A stretch of DNA of 5,241 nt from an uncultured Peptococcaceae bacterium (lineage in GTDB: Bacteria; Bacillota; Peptococcia; Peptococcales; Peptococcaceae): NCBI GenBank assembly GCA_945949655.1, contig CAMFFG010000111.1:1-5241 (forward strand). The letters run 5' to 3'. A program made the position numbers and the translations under genes. Positions 1 through 4,802 of the stretch are shown one piece after another (within the stretch, counting starts at the first letter, position 1; each line of letters opens with the position of its first letter). A model generated the notes under the pieces. That model did no database searches and had not been told where the DNA came from. It saw nothing but the letters and a program-made list of their open reading frames with translations.

Positions 1-360
1 AGCAAAGAAAAACGGGCCAGTCTTGTGCGGCAGTTTAACGAGACCGATGAAGCCGATGTATTTCTGATCTCGCTGAAAGCCGGCGGTACCGGCCTCAACC
101 TGACTGCGGCCAATGTGGTCATCCATGTGGACCCGTGGTGGAATGCTGCCGTGCAGGAGCAGGCCACCGACCGGGCGCACCGTATTGGCCAAAAACAGAA
201 CGTTACCGTATTTCAGTTGATCACCAAAGATACGATAGAAGAAAAAATACAGGATCTGAAAGCGAGTAAGATTGCGCTGAGTAATTCGGTGCTGGAAGGC
301 CAGGCTGTTTCTATGGCCAGCCTGAACAAAGAGGAGATTCTGGAGATTCTGCAAAGCTGA
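1..360 (+). CDS. SNF2-family DEAD/DEAH helicase, C-terminal end (5' partial)
   Basis: This is the 3' end of a gene that enters from the left edge in frame 1. About 119 residues are visible, ending in TGA at 358-360. The protein shows helicase superfamily 2 C-terminal motifs of the SNF2/Rad54 type: motif V as SLKAGGTGLNLT (window residues 24-35), then VIHVDPWWN, and motif VI as QATDRAHRIGQ with its arginine finger. The IEEKIQDLKASK stretch after motif VI is usual for bacterial SNF2 proteins. The family couples ATP hydrolysis to translocation on double-stranded DNA or remodelling of protein-DNA complexes; the specific role here cannot be told from the tail alone. A GTG at 25 could be mistaken for a start, but the frame is open to position 1 and the conserved RecA2 fold must extend upstream. 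The gene converges on the membrane-protein gene to its right. Confidence 0.93.
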   Translation, partial: SKEKRASLVRQFNETDEADVFLISLKAGGTGLNLTAANVVIHVDPWWNAAVQEQATDRAHRIGQKQNVTVFQLITKDTIEEKIQDLKASKIALSNSVLEGQAVSMASLNKEEILEILQS

Positions 361-377
361 TAACGGCCTGCAGAAAC

Positions 378-421
378 GCATACAAAGAGGAGGCAGAAAC
401 GATTGCCTCCTCTTTGTATGC
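378..421. terminator. 18-bp perfect stem-loop between convergent genes, likely bidirectional terminator
   Basis: Arms 378-395 and 404-421 are perfectly complementary over 18 bp, with an 8-nt loop (GAAACGAT). It begins 17 bp after the helicase stop codon. The stem core AGAGGAGGCA/TGCCTCCTCT is flanked by ATACAA on the left and TTGTAT on the right, so read in either direction the hairpin ends in a weak U-rich stretch (CUUUGUAU). There is no long unpaired T-run, so efficiency is uncertain. Its place between two convergent genes favours a shared terminator; an RNA-processing stem is the alternative. Confidence 0.6.
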
Positions 422-440
422 TGGCGGAGCGCTCATCCGG

Positions 441-470
441 CAGGTTAAAAACCTGATAACGAAACGTTAT
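441..470. repeat. Two abutting 6-bp hairpins with identical AAA loops
   Basis: CAGGTT-AAA-AACCTG occupies 441-455 and ATAACG-AAA-CGTTAT follows at once at 456-470. Both are perfect inverted repeats. On the + strand they are followed by TGTGTTTT (471-478). On the - strand the second hairpin leads into AGGTTTTT, which is downstream of the membrane-protein gene. They could be a weak auxiliary terminator for either gene. No function is shown by sequence alone. Confidence 0.35.
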
Positions 471-499
471 TGTGTTTTGGGCAGCATAGATTTGCATAC

Positions 500-1126
500 T
501 TATTTACGGCTGAACAGAAAATTGTAGGCGTAGATGATAATAATACCGTTATTCACCAGAGCGATCAGACACTCTAAAAACACCAACAGATAAAACCAAT
601 GGCCATAAGGATAGTAAGCACCGAAGCCCAGCGCAAAATAACAGGAAAAACTGAAATAAAAAGCGGTGGGAAAGTCCAGCAGGACTGGCTGAAAATTCAA
701 AAAGGTGCTGCGCAGCCCCTGGGTGTAGCCGGTCAGACTGTCCAGCCAGAGAAAATACAACGCAAAGAAAAAAATGATGGTCAGCACCATGATCATAGAG
801 AGCAGAATGGTGAACATCAGCTTGGCGCTGTCGGAGATGCGCTGCACCGGAAGGGCGAGAAGGGATAGCCACATCATCTTATACCACTGGGGCAGCAGAA
901 GCAGCGCTGACAGTGTGCTGAAGCAGCAGAAGGCATCGTGCCAGCGGCGCAGCAGATCCATAGGCAGAAAATGCAGATCCAGCCACAGAAGCAGGCAGCC
1001 AAAGCTGAACGGTGCCAGAAACAGCAGCAGGCGTCCCAGCCAGCCCTTCTGCCAGGCCTTGTGGCAGAAGCAGAAATACCAGAACAGCAGCAGTGCCGCC
1101 GTCTCCAAAAGCAGCAGGATCAGCAT
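500..1126 (-). CDS. Integral membrane protein with ion-channel-like pore segment (hypothetical)
   Basis: The protein has 208 residues from the chosen ATG at 1126-1124. An ATG at 1144-1142 would add six residues (MRKEAP), but those codons contain the ribosome binding site AAGGAGG, which sits 5 nt before the 1126 start, so the shorter form is preferred. It is extremely hydrophobic, with likely membrane segments near residues 1-20, 31-50, 66-92, 103-127 and 177-203. Between the last two lies a re-entrant-loop-like stretch: AFYFSFSCYF, then ALGFGA (165-170), a proline at 173, and a final helix (FLECLIALVNNGIIII). The order and spacing match the P-loop and inner helix of two-transmembrane potassium channels (Ion_trans_2), where the filter reads TxGYGD. 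Here the Thr and Asp positions are Ala and the Tyr is Phe, so conductance or selectivity is doubtful. It is a single gene, divergent from the nrd genes and convergent with the helicase. The gene is well supported; the channel relationship is inferred from the motif pattern. Confidence 0.8.
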   Translation of the reverse strand: MLILLLLETAALLLFWYFCFCHKAWQKGWLGRLLLFLAPFSFGCLLLWLDLHFLPMDLLRRWHDAFCCFSTLSALLLLPQWYKMMWLSLLALPVQRISDSAKLMFTILLSMIMVLTIIFFFALYFLWLDSLTGYTQGLRSTFLNFQPVLLDFPTAFYFSFSCYFALGFGAYYPYGHWFYLLVFLECLIALVNNGIIIIYAYNFLFSRK

Positions 1127-1195
1127 AGGGGCCTCCTTTCTCATGATAAAACGTAAACAGGTTAATGTTAAATATATGCGCCCACAGTAGGAACA

Positions 1196-1211
1196 ATACT
1201 AGATTTAGTTG
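1196..1211. promoter_or_regulatory. Candidate NrdR box 1
   Basis: The 16-mer centred at 1203/1204 contains ACTAGATTTAGT. Against the NrdR consensus as I recall it (acaCwAtATaTwGtgt) it matches 11 of 16 positions, including all six most conserved bases and both W positions. It is itself a dyad (ACTA-N4-TAGT) and is the reverse complement of the second copy at 1238-1253. NrdR is an ATP-cone repressor of ribonucleotide reductase operons, and the next gene pair rightward is nrdG-nrdD. The regulator is inferred. Confidence 0.55.
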
Positions 1212-1237
1212 CAGAAAAGGACTTTTTACAGATACAG

Positions 1238-1253
1238 GCACTAAATCTAGTAC
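1238..1253. promoter_or_regulatory. Candidate NrdR box 2
   Basis: The 16-mer centred at 1245/1246 contains ACTAAATCTAGT. It also matches 11 of 16 consensus positions, including the six most conserved bases. Its centre is 42 bp from that of box 1, which is four helical turns, so both would face the same side of the DNA, as expected for paired NrdR boxes. It ends about 117 bp before the -35 of the nrdG promoter, farther than usual for direct repression of that promoter. Confidence 0.55.
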
Positions 1254-1369
1254 AAACATGCATAAAATAAACAGAAGAAGTAATATTAAAAATTTTTAGA
1301 TAGAGAAAAAACAGCTTTATAGAAGGATTCTATTCCTCCTGACCAGTCAGAGGCAGTTGATCGGTCGGT

Positions 1370-1398
1370 TTGAACATAGCCGGAAAAAATGATATAAT
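1370..1398 (+). promoter_or_regulatory. Sigma-A-type promoter for the nrdG-nrdD operon
   Basis: TTGAAC (1370-1375) and TATAAT (1393-1398) are separated by exactly 17 bp, and TG at 1390-1391 gives an extended -10 (TGATATAAT). Transcription is predicted to begin near 1405, leaving a leader of about 60 nt before nrdG. It is one of the two best promoter matches in the window. Confidence 0.82.
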
Positions 1399-1402
1399 TC
1401 TA

Positions 1403-1436
1403 ACAGAATTTTTTGTGTAAATGGATTCTGTGTAAA
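1403..1436 (+). repeat. Inverted and direct repeats at the predicted nrdG transcription start
   Basis: ACAGAAT (1403-1409) and ATTCTGT (1425-1431) form a 7-bp inverted repeat with a 15-nt loop, and TGTGTAAA occurs twice (1414-1421 and 1429-1436) at a 15-bp period. They overlap the predicted start and the early leader, where an operator or an RNA hairpin would be effective. I do not recognise a known regulator motif. Confidence 0.35.
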
Positions 1437-1465
1437 ATGTTTCAGGGAAAAAGGAGGCGGAAGCG

Positions 1466-2161
1466 ATGCTGTGTTTGCAGGGATTGCAGAAGCTGACTCT
1501 GCTGGATTATCCAGGCTACGTAGCCTGTACTGTGTTTACCGGTGGCTGTAATTTTCGCTGTCCTTTCTGTCAGAACAGCGATCTTCTGGTAACCAGGCCG
1601 CAGGGACAGTATACGGCACAGGAGATTCTGACCTTTCTGGAGCATCGGAAAAACATACTGGATGGTGTGTGTATCAGCGGCGGGGAACCCTTGCTGCAGG
1701 AGAATCTGCCCCAGTTTCTGCAGGAAGTCAGAAAGCTGGGCTATCGCATCAAGCTGGACACCAATGGCAGTTTTCCCGACATCTTAGAACAGCTGGTGAC
1801 TGATGGTCTGGTGGACTATGTGGCTATGGACATCAAAAACAGCCTGGCCCGCTACGAGGTGACCACTGGCACCACCGGTCTGTACACTCGGGCAGTAATC
1901 CGAAGTGTGGATTTTTTACTGCAGGGAGATGTGGAATATGAGTTTCGCACCACTGTGGTGAAAGAGCTGCATCGGCCGGCGGATCTCCTTGAGCTGAGCT
2001 ACTGGATCGCCGGAGCGTCCCGCTATTATCTGCAGAGCTTTGTGGATTCCTCCTGCGTTTTAGAACCGGGAATGCACGGGTATACCGCCAGGGAGATGGA
2101 AGAACTGAGACAGCTGATCCTGCCGCAGGTGCCAGCTGCTCAGCTGCGCGGGATCGGATAG
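1466..2161 (+). CDS. nrdG: Anaerobic ribonucleoside-triphosphate reductase activating protein (radical SAM)
   Basis: This 231-residue radical SAM enzyme would use a [4Fe-4S] cluster and S-adenosylmethionine to make the glycyl radical on NrdD in the cytoplasm. The cluster motif CNFRCPFC places cysteines at 28, 32 and 35 (CX3CX2C), preceded by LTLLDYPGYVACTVFTGGC, which is characteristic of the NrdG2-type activases. SGGEP (71-75) is the SAM-binding GGE motif, and LDTNGS and VAMDIKN follow as later barrel-strand motifs. The length fits the NrdG2 group (about 190-230) and exceeds the short E. coli NrdG. The start is supported by AAGGAGG at 1451-1457, 8 nt before the ATG, and by conservation from residue 6 onward. 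nrdD follows after 92 bp on the same strand. Pyruvate-formate-lyase activase is the nearest alternative, but no pfl gene is present and the nrdD neighbour settles the role. Confidence 0.92.
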   Translation: MLCLQGLQKLTLLDYPGYVACTVFTGGCNFRCPFCQNSDLLVTRPQGQYTAQEILTFLEHRKNILDGVCISGGEPLLQENLPQFLQEVRKLGYRIKLDTNGSFPDILEQLVTDGLVDYVAMDIKNSLARYEVTTGTTGLYTRAVIRSVDFLLQGDVEYEFRTTVVKELHRPADLLELSYWIAGASRYYLQSFVDSSCVLEPGMHGYTAREMEELRQLILPQVPAAQLRGIG

Positions 2162-2253
2162 GATTCAGCAGAACGGAAAACGGGTAAACCTATAACATAA
2201 CAGAAAAACGAGAAGAAAAGTAAAAGAAAAAAGAGAGAGATTGAGGTGTTCTT
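2162..2253 (+). other. Purine-rich nrdG-nrdD spacer with nrdD ribosome binding site
   Basis: The spacer has no convincing terminator or promoter, so nrdG and nrdD are probably co-transcribed. Positions 2202-2240 hold only two pyrimidines in 39 bases. GAGGTG at 2243-2248 lies 5 nt before the nrdD ATG and serves as a Shine-Dalgarno. A purine-only leader would stay unstructured, which may favour high translation of nrdD. Confidence 0.55.
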
Positions 2254-3123
2254 ATGTACAGCGTTATGAAACGGGACGGCGCCATAGCCGACTTTGATAT
2301 TGCCAAGATCAGCCGGGCCATCACCAAAGCATTTGAGGCCCAGGAAAAACAGTATCATCCCAGTGTGATCGATCTGCTGGCTTTAAAAGTGACCGCCGAT
2401 TTTGAGCCGAAAATCAAAAACAATGTGATCCAGGTGGAAGATATTCAGGACAGCGTGGAGGATGTGCTGATCCAGGCCGGTTACGCTGATGTAGCCAAAG
2501 CCTATATTCTGTACCGCAAACAGCGGGAAAAAATCCGCAATATGAAATCCACCATTCTGGACTATAAAGATCTGGTGGACAGCTATCTGAAGGTGACCGA
2601 CTGGCGCGTCAAAGAAAATTCCACTGTTACCTATTCGGTGGGTGGGCTGATTCTGAGCAACAGCGGTGCTATCACAGCCAATTACTGGCTGTCAGAGATC
2701 TACGATGAAGAAATTGCCAATGCCCACCGCAATGCCGACATGCACATTCATGACCTGTCCATGCTGACCGGCTACTGTGCCGGATGGTCGTTAAAGCAGC
2801 TGATCCAGGAAGGCTTAGGCGGCATTCCCGGAAAGATTACCTCAGCACCGGCCAAGCATTTATCCACATTATGCAATCAGATGGTCAATTTCCTGGGCAT
2901 TATGCAGAATGAATGGGCAGGTGCCCAGGCCTTCTCGTCCTTTGACACTTATCTGGCGCCCTTTGTCAAGGTGGACAATCTGGACTACGAGCAGGTAAAG
3001 AAATGTATTGAATCCTTTGTGTACGGGGTACCCCCAGCCGCTGGGGAACGCAGGCGCCATTTTCCAACATTACGCTGGACTGGGTCGTTCCAGCCGACCT
3101 GGCAGAACAGAATGCCATTGTAG
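2254..3123 (+). CDS. nrdD: NrdD N-terminal fragment: ATP-cone and first part of catalytic barrel
   Basis: This frame encodes 289 residues; the first 259 are NrdD and the last 30 are out-of-frame sequence after the frameshift. Residues 1-95 form an ATP-cone (VMKRDGAIADFDIAKISRAI, later DIQDSVEDVLIQAGY and AKAYILYRKQRE), the allosteric domain that senses ATP/dATP to control overall activity. Residues 160-183 carry the NADMHIHDLSMLTGYCAGW region; Cys175 aligns with the conserved active-site cysteine of E. coli NrdD (TNCCLINL) and T4 Cys79. The tail is basic and Arg/Pro/Trp-rich, unlike the rest, which confirms it is frameshift product. The start is supported by GAGGTG 5 nt upstream. If translated alone, this piece lacks the finger-loop cysteine and the radical glycine, so it could not be active. 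Confidence 0.88.
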   Translation: MYSVMKRDGAIADFDIAKISRAITKAFEAQEKQYHPSVIDLLALKVTADFEPKIKNNVIQVEDIQDSVEDVLIQAGYADVAKAYILYRKQREKIRNMKSTILDYKDLVDSYLKVTDWRVKENSTVTYSVGGLILSNSGAITANYWLSEIYDEEIANAHRNADMHIHDLSMLTGYCAGWSLKQLIQEGLGGIPGKITSAPAKHLSTLCNQMVNFLGIMQNEWAGAQAFSSFDTYLAPFVKVDNLDYEQVKKCIESFVYGVPPAAGERRRHFPTLRWTGSFQPTWQNRMPL

Positions 3124-3134
3124 GCGGCAGGGAA

Positions 3135-4643
3135 ATGGACTTCAAATATAAAGACTGCAAAAAAGAAATGGACCTCATCAACAAGGCTTTCATTGAGATC
3201 ATGATCGAGGGGGATGCCAACGGCAGAGGATTCCAGTATCCCATTCCGACCTATTCGATCACCAGAGATTTTGACTGGTCCGATACCGAAAACAACCGGC
3301 TGCTCTTTGAGATGACTGCTAAATATGGCACACCGTACTTTTCCAACTACATCAACAGCGATATGCAGCCCAGCGATGTGCGCAGCATGTGCTGCCGTCT
3401 GCGGTTGGATTTGAGAGAACTGCGCAAAAAATCCGGCGGTTTCTTCGGCAGCGGAGAAAGCACCGGTTCCGTCGGCGTAGTGACCATCAATCTGCCCCGC
3501 ATCGCCTATCTGGCAGAAGACGAAGCCGATTTCTATCAGCGGCTGGATAAGCTGATGGATATTGCGGCCCGCTCCTTAAAGATTAAGCGCACCGAGATCA
3601 CCAAACTGCTGAACGAAGGGCTTTATCCATATACCAAACGCTACCTGGGCAGTTTTGACAATCACTTCTCCACCATCGGTCTGGTGGGGATGAACGAAGC
3701 CGGTCTCAATGCCCGATGGCTGCGCAAAGATCTGACGCACAAAGAAACGCAGCAGTTCGCCAAGGATGTACTGAACCATATGCGGGAACGTCTGTCTGAT
3801 TATCAGGAACAATACGGTGATCTGTACAATCTGGAAGCCACACCGGCCGAATCCACCACATACAGGCTGGCTAAGCATGATGTGGAACAGTATCCGGACA
3901 TCATCACTGCTTCCGAGCCTAACGAAACGCCGTACTATACCAACAGCTCCCATCTGCCGGTGGGCTATACCGACGATATCTTTACTGCGCTGGATATTCA
4001 GGATGAACTGCAGACGCTGTACACATCGGGCACTGTGTTCCACGCCTTTCTGGGCGAAAAACTGCCTGACTGGAAGGCGGCAGCTTCGCTGGTGCGCAAG
4101 ATCGCCGAAAACTACACGCTGCCATATTACACACTGTCGCCTACCTATTCCATCTGCCGACAGCACGGTTATCTGAGCGGTGAACAGTACACCTGCTCTG
4201 TCTGCGGTGCCGAAACAGAAGTGTACAGCCGCATTACCGGCTATTACCGTCCGGTACAGAACTGGAATGATGGTAAGAGCAAAGAATTTAAAGATCGCAA
4301 GGTGTACCGCATCGGCAATTCGGTGCTGCATCGGGAAACGATGCCGGAACATCCGGCGGTGCTTTCTGAAGAAGCACCTGGGCAGGCAGCCTGCCCAGCG
4401 GATGCCGGTTCCGATGCGATCATGCTCTTTACCACAAGAACATGTCCTAACTGCAAGATGGCGGAAAATGATCTGAGCCGGGCGGAAGTCCCCTACACCA
4501 AGGTGACCGCTGAGGAGCACGCGGAGTTGGTTCGTCAGTATGAAATCATGCAGGCGCCAACGCTGGTGGTACGTCAGAATGGCGGTATCCATAAGTTTGT
4601 CAATGTCTCCGAGATTCGCTGCTATATTGAAGGACTGGCCTGA
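3135..4643 (+). CDS. nrdD: NrdD C-terminal fragment: finger loop, zinc site, glycyl radical and redoxin domain
   Basis: The frame is open from 3012 and its NrdD homology begins at 3033, well before the first ATG (3135), so the ATG is internal to the original gene; no good ribosome binding site precedes it. SMCCRLRL (codons 3390-3395 for the two Cys) is the finger-loop region that carries the thiyl-radical cysteine. GGFFGSGESTGSVGVVTINLPR and LVGMNEAGLN are barrel segments. Cys at 4155, His at 4164 and Cys at 4194 and 4203 form a CX2H...CX2C zinc site. RITGYYRPVQNWNDGK holds the radical glycine (codon 4239-4241). After HRETM a linker of about 25 residues leads to a redoxin-like domain. All expected C-terminal elements are present. 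Alone it could not bind the allosteric effector at the ATP-cone and lacks the first active-site cysteine. Confidence 0.86.
   Translation: MDFKYKDCKKEMDLINKAFIEIMIEGDANGRGFQYPIPTYSITRDFDWSDTENNRLLFEMTAKYGTPYFSNYINSDMQPSDVRSMCCRLRLDLRELRKKSGGFFGSGESTGSVGVVTINLPRIAYLAEDEADFYQRLDKLMDIAARSLKIKRTEITKLLNEGLYPYTKRYLGSFDNHFSTIGLVGMNEAGLNARWLRKDLTHKETQQFAKDVLNHMRERLSDYQEQYGDLYNLEATPAESTTYRLAKHDVEQYPDIITASEPNETPYYTNSSHLPVGYTDDIFTALDIQDELQTLYTSGTVFHAFLGEKLPDWKAAASLVRKIAENYTLPYYTLSPTYSICRQHGYLSGEQYTCSVCGAETEVYSRITGYYRPVQNWNDGKSKEFKDRKVYRIGNSVLHRETMPEHPAVLSEEAPGQAACPADAGSDAIMLFTTRTCPNCKMAENDLSRAEVPYTKVTAEEHAELVRQYEIMQAPTLVVRQNGGIHKFVNVSEIRCYIEGLA
4343..4398. repeat. Three consecutive palindromes inside the interdomain linker of nrdD
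   Basis: Hairpin 1 is GCCGG-AACAT-CCGGC (4343-4357). Hairpin 2 is GTGCTT-N7-AAGCAC (4359-4377). Hairpin 3 has 10-bp arms, CTGGGCAGGC and GCCTGCCCAG, around one central A (4378-4398). They follow one another with a single base between the first two and none between the last two. GATGCCGG flanks the group as a direct repeat (4340-4347 and 4401-4408). All of it encodes the linker between the glycyl-radical domain and the redoxin domain. No T-tract follows, so it is not a terminator. Confidence 0.6.
4413..4640 (+). other. Glutaredoxin/thioredoxin-like domain fused to the NrdD C-terminus
   Basis: About 75 residues begin with AIMLFTTRTCPNCKMAENDL, a beta strand followed by a CXXC redox centre (Cys codons 4443-4445 and 4452-4454). 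The cis-proline signature APTLVV (Pro codon 4557-4559) and a GGIHKFVNVSEI hairpin and final helix follow, in the order of the glutaredoxin/NrdH fold. Such a domain would reduce the NrdD active-site disulfide after each turnover. It is in the same frame as the NrdD part with no internal ribosome binding site, so it is a true fusion, not an overlapping gene. Confidence 0.82.
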
Positions 4644-4658
4644 TTGGAAACAATATAG
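4622..4658. repeat. 8-bp inverted repeat spanning the nrdD stop codon
   Basis: CTATATTG (4622-4629) and CAATATAG (4651-4658) are perfect inverted repeats with a 21-nt loop that contains the TGA stop at 4641-4643. The stem is AT-rich and only GCTATTT follows, so at best it is a weak terminator. It might instead protect the mRNA 3' end. I see no strong terminator between nrdD and secD. Confidence 0.3.
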
Positions 4659-4741
4659 GCTATTTGGCGATAATCTGGAAGAAATCAGCGGGATAAACAG
4701 AGAAAAATCGAAAGAATCGCCGAAAAAACCAGAAGAAATAT

Positions 4742-4770
4742 TTGCACTATTGTGAAAACCGCTATATAAT
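4742..4770 (+). promoter_or_regulatory. Sigma-A-type promoter for secD
   Basis: TTGCAC (4742-4747) and TATAAT (4765-4770) are separated by 17 bp. Transcription should begin near 4777, giving a leader of about 26 nt that contains the ribosome binding site. This makes secD a separate transcription unit from nrdD, although read-through is possible. Confidence 0.85.
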
Positions 4771-4802
4771 AGATAAGTATTTGAATTTAGGAGGATCGAT
4801 TT

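Larger units (their letters stand above)
1127..1465. other. Divergent intergenic regulatory region, no gene seen
   Basis: This stretch of about 340 bp separates the leftward membrane-protein gene from the rightward nrdG. It is AT-richer than the flanking genes, and I found no convincing ORF on either strand. It holds the paired NrdR-like dyads (1196-1253), a TAAAAATTTTTA palindrome (1287-1298), short hairpins at 1319-1333 and 1339-1350, the nrdG promoter (1370-1398) and repeats around the predicted transcription start. For the leftward gene I see only a weak promoter candidate, TTGTTC at 1196-1191 with TATTTA at 1174-1169 (16-bp spacer). Confidence 0.7.
2254..4643 (+). pseudogene. nrdD: nrdD, class III ribonucleotide reductase with C-terminal redoxin domain, interrupted by a frameshift
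   Basis: Two reading frames together give a nearly complete oxygen-sensitive NrdD, which reduces ribonucleoside triphosphates to dNTPs. Frame 1 carries the N-terminal part to FVYGV (ending at 3030), then runs off into unrelated residues and stops at 3121-3123. The conserved continuation PSRWGTQAPFSNITLDW resumes at 3033 in another frame. Family members read roughly VNTPSRW here, so the Asn-Thr codons should span 9 nt from GTN to ACN where only GTACC is present: a net loss of 4 nt. Repaired, the protein would have about 797 residues: ATP-cone, ten-stranded catalytic barrel, zinc site, glycyl-radical loop, a short linker and a redoxin domain of about 75 residues. Every other catalytic motif is intact and no further stop is present, which suggests a very recent mutation or a sequence error rather than old decay. 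It lies in an operon after nrdG. Confidence 0.85.

Noticed and set aside
774..1190. + strand frames opposite the membrane-protein gene
   Set aside because: The products are Gln/Arg/Ser-rich and lack any recognisable motif. The opposite strand has a Shine-Dalgarno, a start and a coherent transmembrane pattern.
1287..1298. TAAAAATTTTTA palindrome as an operator
   Set aside because: A 12-bp palindrome of A and T is common by chance in AT-rich intergenic DNA, and it is not positioned against a promoter. It is mentioned only as composition.
1339..1350. CTGAC-CA-GTCAG dyad upstream of the nrdG -35 as a known regulator site
   Set aside because: It does not fit FNR, CRP or Rex consensus sites, and arms of 5 bp are too short to claim an operator.
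3025..3040. Programmed -1 frameshift at CCCCC joining the two NrdD frames
   Set aside because: A -1 slip at CCC would join the frames, but the product would lose the conserved Asn-Thr and be one residue short. There is no proper slippery heptamer, and nrdD is not known to me to use frameshifting. A deletion or sequence error explains it better.
4422..4643. Separate glutaredoxin gene starting at the internal ATG 4422
   Set aside because: There is no Shine-Dalgarno before this ATG, and the frame is continuous with the glycyl-radical domain, so a fusion is the simpler reading.
4666..4721. GGCGAT (4666-4671) and ATCGCC (4716-4721) as a terminator after nrdD
   Set aside because: The arms are 6 bp with a 44-nt loop and no T-tract follows, so it is not credible as an intrinsic terminator.
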